From assembly GCA_041562215.1 (NCBI GenBank), contig JBFEYJ010000120.1, positions 1-8,552 on the forward strand: 8,552 bases of DNA, in the 5' to 3' direction. The translations under genes were made by a program, and so were the position numbers. The notes under the pieces were generated by a model that had not been told where the DNA came from, made no database searches, and worked only from the letters and a program-made list of their open reading frames with translations. Every line of letters begins with the position of its first letter. Position 1 is the first letter of the stretch. Of this stretch, positions 6,316 to 8,552 are shown piece by piece. The DNA comes from JBFEYJ01 sp041562215. GTDB taxonomy: Bacteria > Pseudomonadota > Gammaproteobacteria > Thiohalomonadales > Thiohalomonadaceae.

Positions 6316-6522
6316 TTATAGCTTTCGCTTGCGGGTGGATATCCCGAAAGGGACATAGCTCGGACACCAGCTAATGAGGCTGGTGATCAGAAATGCCACG
6401 GCAACGATGCCCAGCACAGTGGCGAGTGTGCCGCCGATCTGGCCGGTAAAATACAGCACCGCGATGAGCACCACTATCGACAGGCGGATCACCCGATCGG
6501 CCATTCCCATGTTCTTCTTCAT
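6316..6522 (-). CDS. DUF2892 small inner-membrane protein
   Basis: 68 residues. After the N-terminal MKKNMGMADRVIRLSIVVLIA, two hydrophobic helices follow (about 12-26 and 30-50). It ends with the family hallmark CPSYVPFGIST and a basic tail, RKRKL. This is the stand-alone DUF2892 domain, also found fused to rhodanese in YgaP; the function is unknown. The start is well fixed by AGGAGG (plus-strand CCTCCT at 6528-6533), 5 bases before the ATG. It is convergent with cbpM, and a candidate 29-aa membrane peptide lies 44 bases upstream on the same strand. Confidence 0.85.
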   Translation of the reverse strand: MKKNMGMADRVIRLSIVVLIAVLYFTGQIGGTLATVLGIVAVAFLITSLISWCPSYVPFGISTRKRKL

Positions 6523-6566
6523 GACAACCTCCTCTTATCCGTTTAAGCGGAGTATAGAGGCTCAAA

Positions 6567-6656
6567 TCAAAATAACCATTCCAGCAACAACACCAGGATC
6601 GTGATAATTCCTATACAAAGTAGGCAGGCCAGCAGGATTTTCAGCGACAGATTCAA
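6567..6656 (-). CDS. Candidate 29-residue single-pass membrane peptide
   Basis: A 90-base frame begins with TTG (6654-6656) and is preceded by AGAGGA with a 6-base gap, a good Shine-Dalgarno. It ends with TGA at 6567-6569. The peptide is MNLSLKILLACL followed by LCIGIITILVLLLEWLF: one Lys near the start, then an almost unbroken hydrophobic helix with two Cys, ending Glu-Trp-Leu-Phe. This is what a small membrane protein looks like. The stop is 44 bases before the DUF2892 start, so both could share a transcript. The frame is open further upstream (with CTG/TTG codons), but that part is hydrophilic and lacks a ribosome binding site. I do not recognise the family; the evidence is the ribosome site plus hydrophobicity only. 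Confidence 0.45.
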   Translation of the reverse strand: MNLSLKILLACLLCIGIITILVLLLEWLF

Positions 6657-6763
6657 GGCAGGTCCTCTTTCGCGATTCCACAACAGGCAACATCTGTTTA
6701 TTGTTGCACCTTGAACATCAAGTGTAGTCGTCCTGCGTTTGAGATGCCGCGAGGCAGGGGCGG
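6657..6763. other. Spacer after the methyltransferase gene
   Basis: 107 bases between the methyltransferase stop (TAG 6764-6766) and the candidate 29-aa peptide on the same strand. It holds a weak GCCGC...GCGGC dyad just after the stop and a short CTTGA-ACA-TCAAG dyad near 6710. Neither makes a convincing terminator or FNR site, the second because its half-sites are only 3 bases apart. Confidence 0.35.
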
Positions 6764-7426
6764 CTACTTTCTGCCGCTGATGATCAGGTGCCTATCGCTG
6801 ATGACCTCTACCGCAAGATGCGCCAGCCCCGCTTCGAGCAATTGCGCCTCGACCTCATCGGGTGTATAGGCGGCGAGCAGCGATTGGTAGAAATCCTGCT
6901 GCAGTACCTGCGGTTCGTTGGCGGCGTATTTTTGGCGCATGGCATCGGCTTGATCCGGGCTCGCAGGGCGCATCAGATCCATAACGAAGACGGCGGCGCC
7001 GGGCTTAGCGAAATCGTTGATGCTCTGCCACAGCACCATCGGCTCTTCGAGGTGGTGCAACAAGCTATTGCAGATGACCGCATCGTATTGTGTTTTCGGC
7101 AGGCTGTCGGTGGGTAACAGGCGTTTAAACAGGCGAATCCGCTCATGCAGCCTCTCAAAATCGATCATCTGGCGGGCGAACATGAGCATGCTCTCGGCAC
7201 CATCGATGGCATGTATACGGCAGGCGGGAAAAGCATTGGCAAAACGTTTCGTGATATCACCCGGGCCGCAGCCCAGATCCAACACAACCCCCTCCATCGC
7301 CTCGTCAGGAAAGCGCTCTCTGAACAATTCGATGAACCGGCTGTGCGGCTCTTCGAAGTCGGCCAGAGCGTAGGCTCTGGCCTGTTCAAAGTCATCCATC
7401 AACATCGTTTCGGGGATACGCTCCAT
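6764..7426 (-). CDS. Class I SAM-dependent methyltransferase
   Basis: 220 residues from ATG 7424-7426, which follows GGAG at a 5-base gap within the end of lysA. A GTG at 7430-7432, overlapping the lysA TGA, would add two residues. The fold signatures are clear: motif I VVLDLGCGPGDITKRFA (about 47-63) binds SAM, the acidic motif II position is D75 in IHAIDGAESM, and YDAVICNSLLHHLEEP (about 114-129) is the motif IV-like strand/loop with the double His seen in UbiE-like small-molecule methyltransferases. A later VFVMDLMRPASP is motif V/VI-like. The substrate cannot be told. It is the next gene after lysA with only 2 bases between, so they are co-transcribed and probably translationally coupled. 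It is not homologous to dapF, which follows lysA in many proteobacteria. Confidence 0.87.
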   Translation of the reverse strand: MERIPETMLMDDFEQARAYALADFEEPHSRFIELFRERFPDEAMEGVVLDLGCGPGDITKRFANAFPACRIHAIDGAESMLMFARQMIDFERLHERIRLFKRLLPTDSLPKTQYDAVICNSLLHHLEEPMVLWQSINDFAKPGAAVFVMDLMRPASPDQADAMRQKYAANEPQVLQQDFYQSLLAAYTPDEVEAQLLEAGLAHLAVEVISDRHLIISGRK

Positions 7427-7428
7427 GC

Positions 7429-8552
7429 TCACTCCGGCAGCAGGTGTTCGCCACTGTAGAGTTGGTGCACAGTTTCACGTTCGCGCACCACTCGCACCTG
7501 GTCACCGTCTACCATGATCTCAGCGGCCCTTGGGCGGGTATTGTAATTGGAACTCATAGAGAAGCCGTATGCACCGGAAGAGCGGACCGCCAGGATGTCA
7601 CCTTCACGGATCGCCAGTCGGCGTTCCTTGCCGAGAAAGTCGCCTGTTTCGCAGACCGGTCCAACCACATCATACAACTGCTCCATATCATTTTCCCGCG
7701 GCAACACCGGGATGATCGCCTGCCATGCCTGGTAGAGCGCAGGGCGCATCAGGTCGTTCATCGCCGCATCGACAATGGCGAAATTTTTCTCCTCATGGTG
7801 CTTGAGATATTCGACCTTGGTCAGCAACACACCAGCATTACCGACGATGGCGCGTCCCGGCTCAATCATCACCATCAGGTCGCGCCCGGCAAGACGATCC
7901 AGCAGAGGCGCGACATAGTCCCCCGGCAGCGGCGGTGTTTCATCCCGGTAGGTAATACCGAGACCGCCGCCGAGATCGATGTGGCTGAGCGCGATACCTT
8001 TCATGTACAGCTCGTCGACCAGTTTGAGCACACGATCAAGGGCATCAACGAAGGGGCGAACATCGGTCAACTGCGATCCGATATGACAGTCGACGCCGAT
8101 CACCTTCAGGTGCTCCATCTCCGCCGCGCGCAGGTAGACCTCCGGCGCCTGCTCGATGGCGATGCCGAACTTGTTCTGCTTAAGGCCGGTGGAGATATAG
8201 GGATGGGTTTTAGCATCCACATCCGGGTTGACGCGCAAGGAGATCGAGGCAGTCACCCCCATCATCTGCGCCACCGCATTGATGCGTTCGAGCTCCGATT
8301 CCGACTCGACGTTGAAGCAGTGGATCCCCACCTCCAACGCCCGCTGGATCTCGTCGGCTCGCTTGCCCACGCCCGAGAAGACCACTTTGGCCGGATCGCC
8401 ACCGGCAGCGATGACCCGCTCCAGTTCTCCTACCGAGACGATATCGAAGCCGGAGCCTAGACGCGCCATAAGATTGAGTACCGCCAGGTTGGAGTTGGCC
8501 TTTACCGCGTAACAGACCAGATGCTCCACACCGGCCAGCGCTGCATCGAAGG
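7429..8552 (-). CDS. lysA: Diaminopimelate decarboxylase, 5'-truncated by window edge
   Basis: PLP-dependent fold-III decarboxylase catalysing meso-diaminopimelate to L-lysine plus CO2, the last lysine step. The frame runs off the right edge, with 373 codons visible of the about 415 usual, so some 40 N-terminal residues are missing. A GTG at 8527-8529 lies inside the gene and is not the start; the frame continues as FDAALAG before it. Motifs in order: CYAVKANSN with the PLP lysine codon at 8500-8502, LGSGFDIVSVGEL, NKFGI, GVDCHIGSQL, DLGGGLGITY, MIEPGRAIVGNAG, VDAAMNDLMRPALY, VCETGDFLG (active-site Cys) and GAYGFSMSSNYNTRPR near the C-terminus. Together these identify LysA rather than an alanine racemase or arginine/ornithine decarboxylase. 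It ends TGA 7429-7431, coupled to the methyltransferase gene. Confidence 0.97.
   Translation of the reverse strand, partial: FDAALAGVEHLVCYAVKANSNLAVLNLMARLGSGFDIVSVGELERVIAAGGDPAKVVFSGVGKRADEIQRALEVGIHCFNVESESELERINAVAQMMGVTASISLRVNPDVDAKTHPYISTGLKQNKFGIAIEQAPEVYLRAAEMEHLKVIGVDCHIGSQLTDVRPFVDALDRVLKLVDELYMKGIALSHIDLGGGLGITYRDETPPLPGDYVAPLLDRLAGRDLMVMIEPGRAIVGNAGVLLTKVEYLKHHEEKNFAIVDAAMNDLMRPALYQAWQAIIPVLPRENDMEQLYDVVGPVCETGDFLGKERRLAIREGDILAVRSSGAYGFSMSSNYNTRPRAAEIMVDGDQVRVVRERETVHQLYSGEHLLPE

Noticed and set aside
6132..6374. Overlapping 70-80 codon frames on both strands near the 3' end of the DUF2892 gene
   Set aside because: Low-complexity mix without family features; they overlap the well-supported DUF2892 gene.
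6700..6725. FNR box CTTGA-ACA-TCAAG
   Set aside because: The half-sites are 3 bases apart, whereas FNR needs TTGA-N6-TCAA; the geometry is wrong.
7444..8460. 338-codon plus-strand frame opposite lysA
   Set aside because: His/Arg-rich antisense shadow; the minus-strand frame has every LysA motif.

Overview
The window looks like chromosomal DNA of a denitrifying gammaproteobacterium. It has moderately high GC, protein families with close proteobacterial relatives, a nosR-type gene for nitrous oxide respiration, a cbpA-cbpM pair and a lysA gene. A sulfur-oxidising Chromatiales-type host is possible, but that is only an inference. Both window edges cut genes: nosR runs off the left end and lysA is cut at the right end. 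I see no tRNA, rRNA, CRISPR array or insertion sequence.

Left part (1-2095, minus strand): the N-terminal 439 codons of a NosR-like periplasmic flavoprotein, with a GTG start at 1319 behind a strong AGGAGG. Its coding strand is open from 1319 to the window edge. A 356-base leader with a degenerate FNR/DNR-like site separates it from a small CoA-binding (YccU-like) gene at 1676-2095.

Middle (2096-4312, plus strand): a 279-base divergent spacer holds a candidate promoter, with a 16-bp near-perfect palindrome lying over its -10 box. Then comes a membrane-bound LtaS/OpgB-type phosphatidylglycerol-headgroup transferase (alkaline phosphatase superfamily). Its most likely start is 2375, well inside the longest reading frame.

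4313-4849 is a 537-base gene-free stretch. It carries two copies of a 128-base repeat, each beginning with a 78-base hairpin-forming palindromic element, and a cbpA leader with several short dyads.

4850-6111 (plus): cbpA (J-domain co-chaperone) and cbpM (its MerR-like modulator) form a tight two-gene operon separated by 2 bases.

6112-8552 (genes on minus): in transcription order, lysA (diaminopimelate decarboxylase, 5'-truncated by the window), a class I SAM methyltransferase coupled to the lysA stop, a candidate 29-residue membrane peptide, and a DUF2892 inner-membrane protein. The last gene converges on cbpM across a 204-base spacer with no clear terminator.

The window is mostly ordinary core and accessory metabolism. 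The less ordinary signals are the duplicated palindromic element, the probable unannotated 29-aa membrane peptide, the palindrome over the transferase promoter, and the lysA-methyltransferase coupling.
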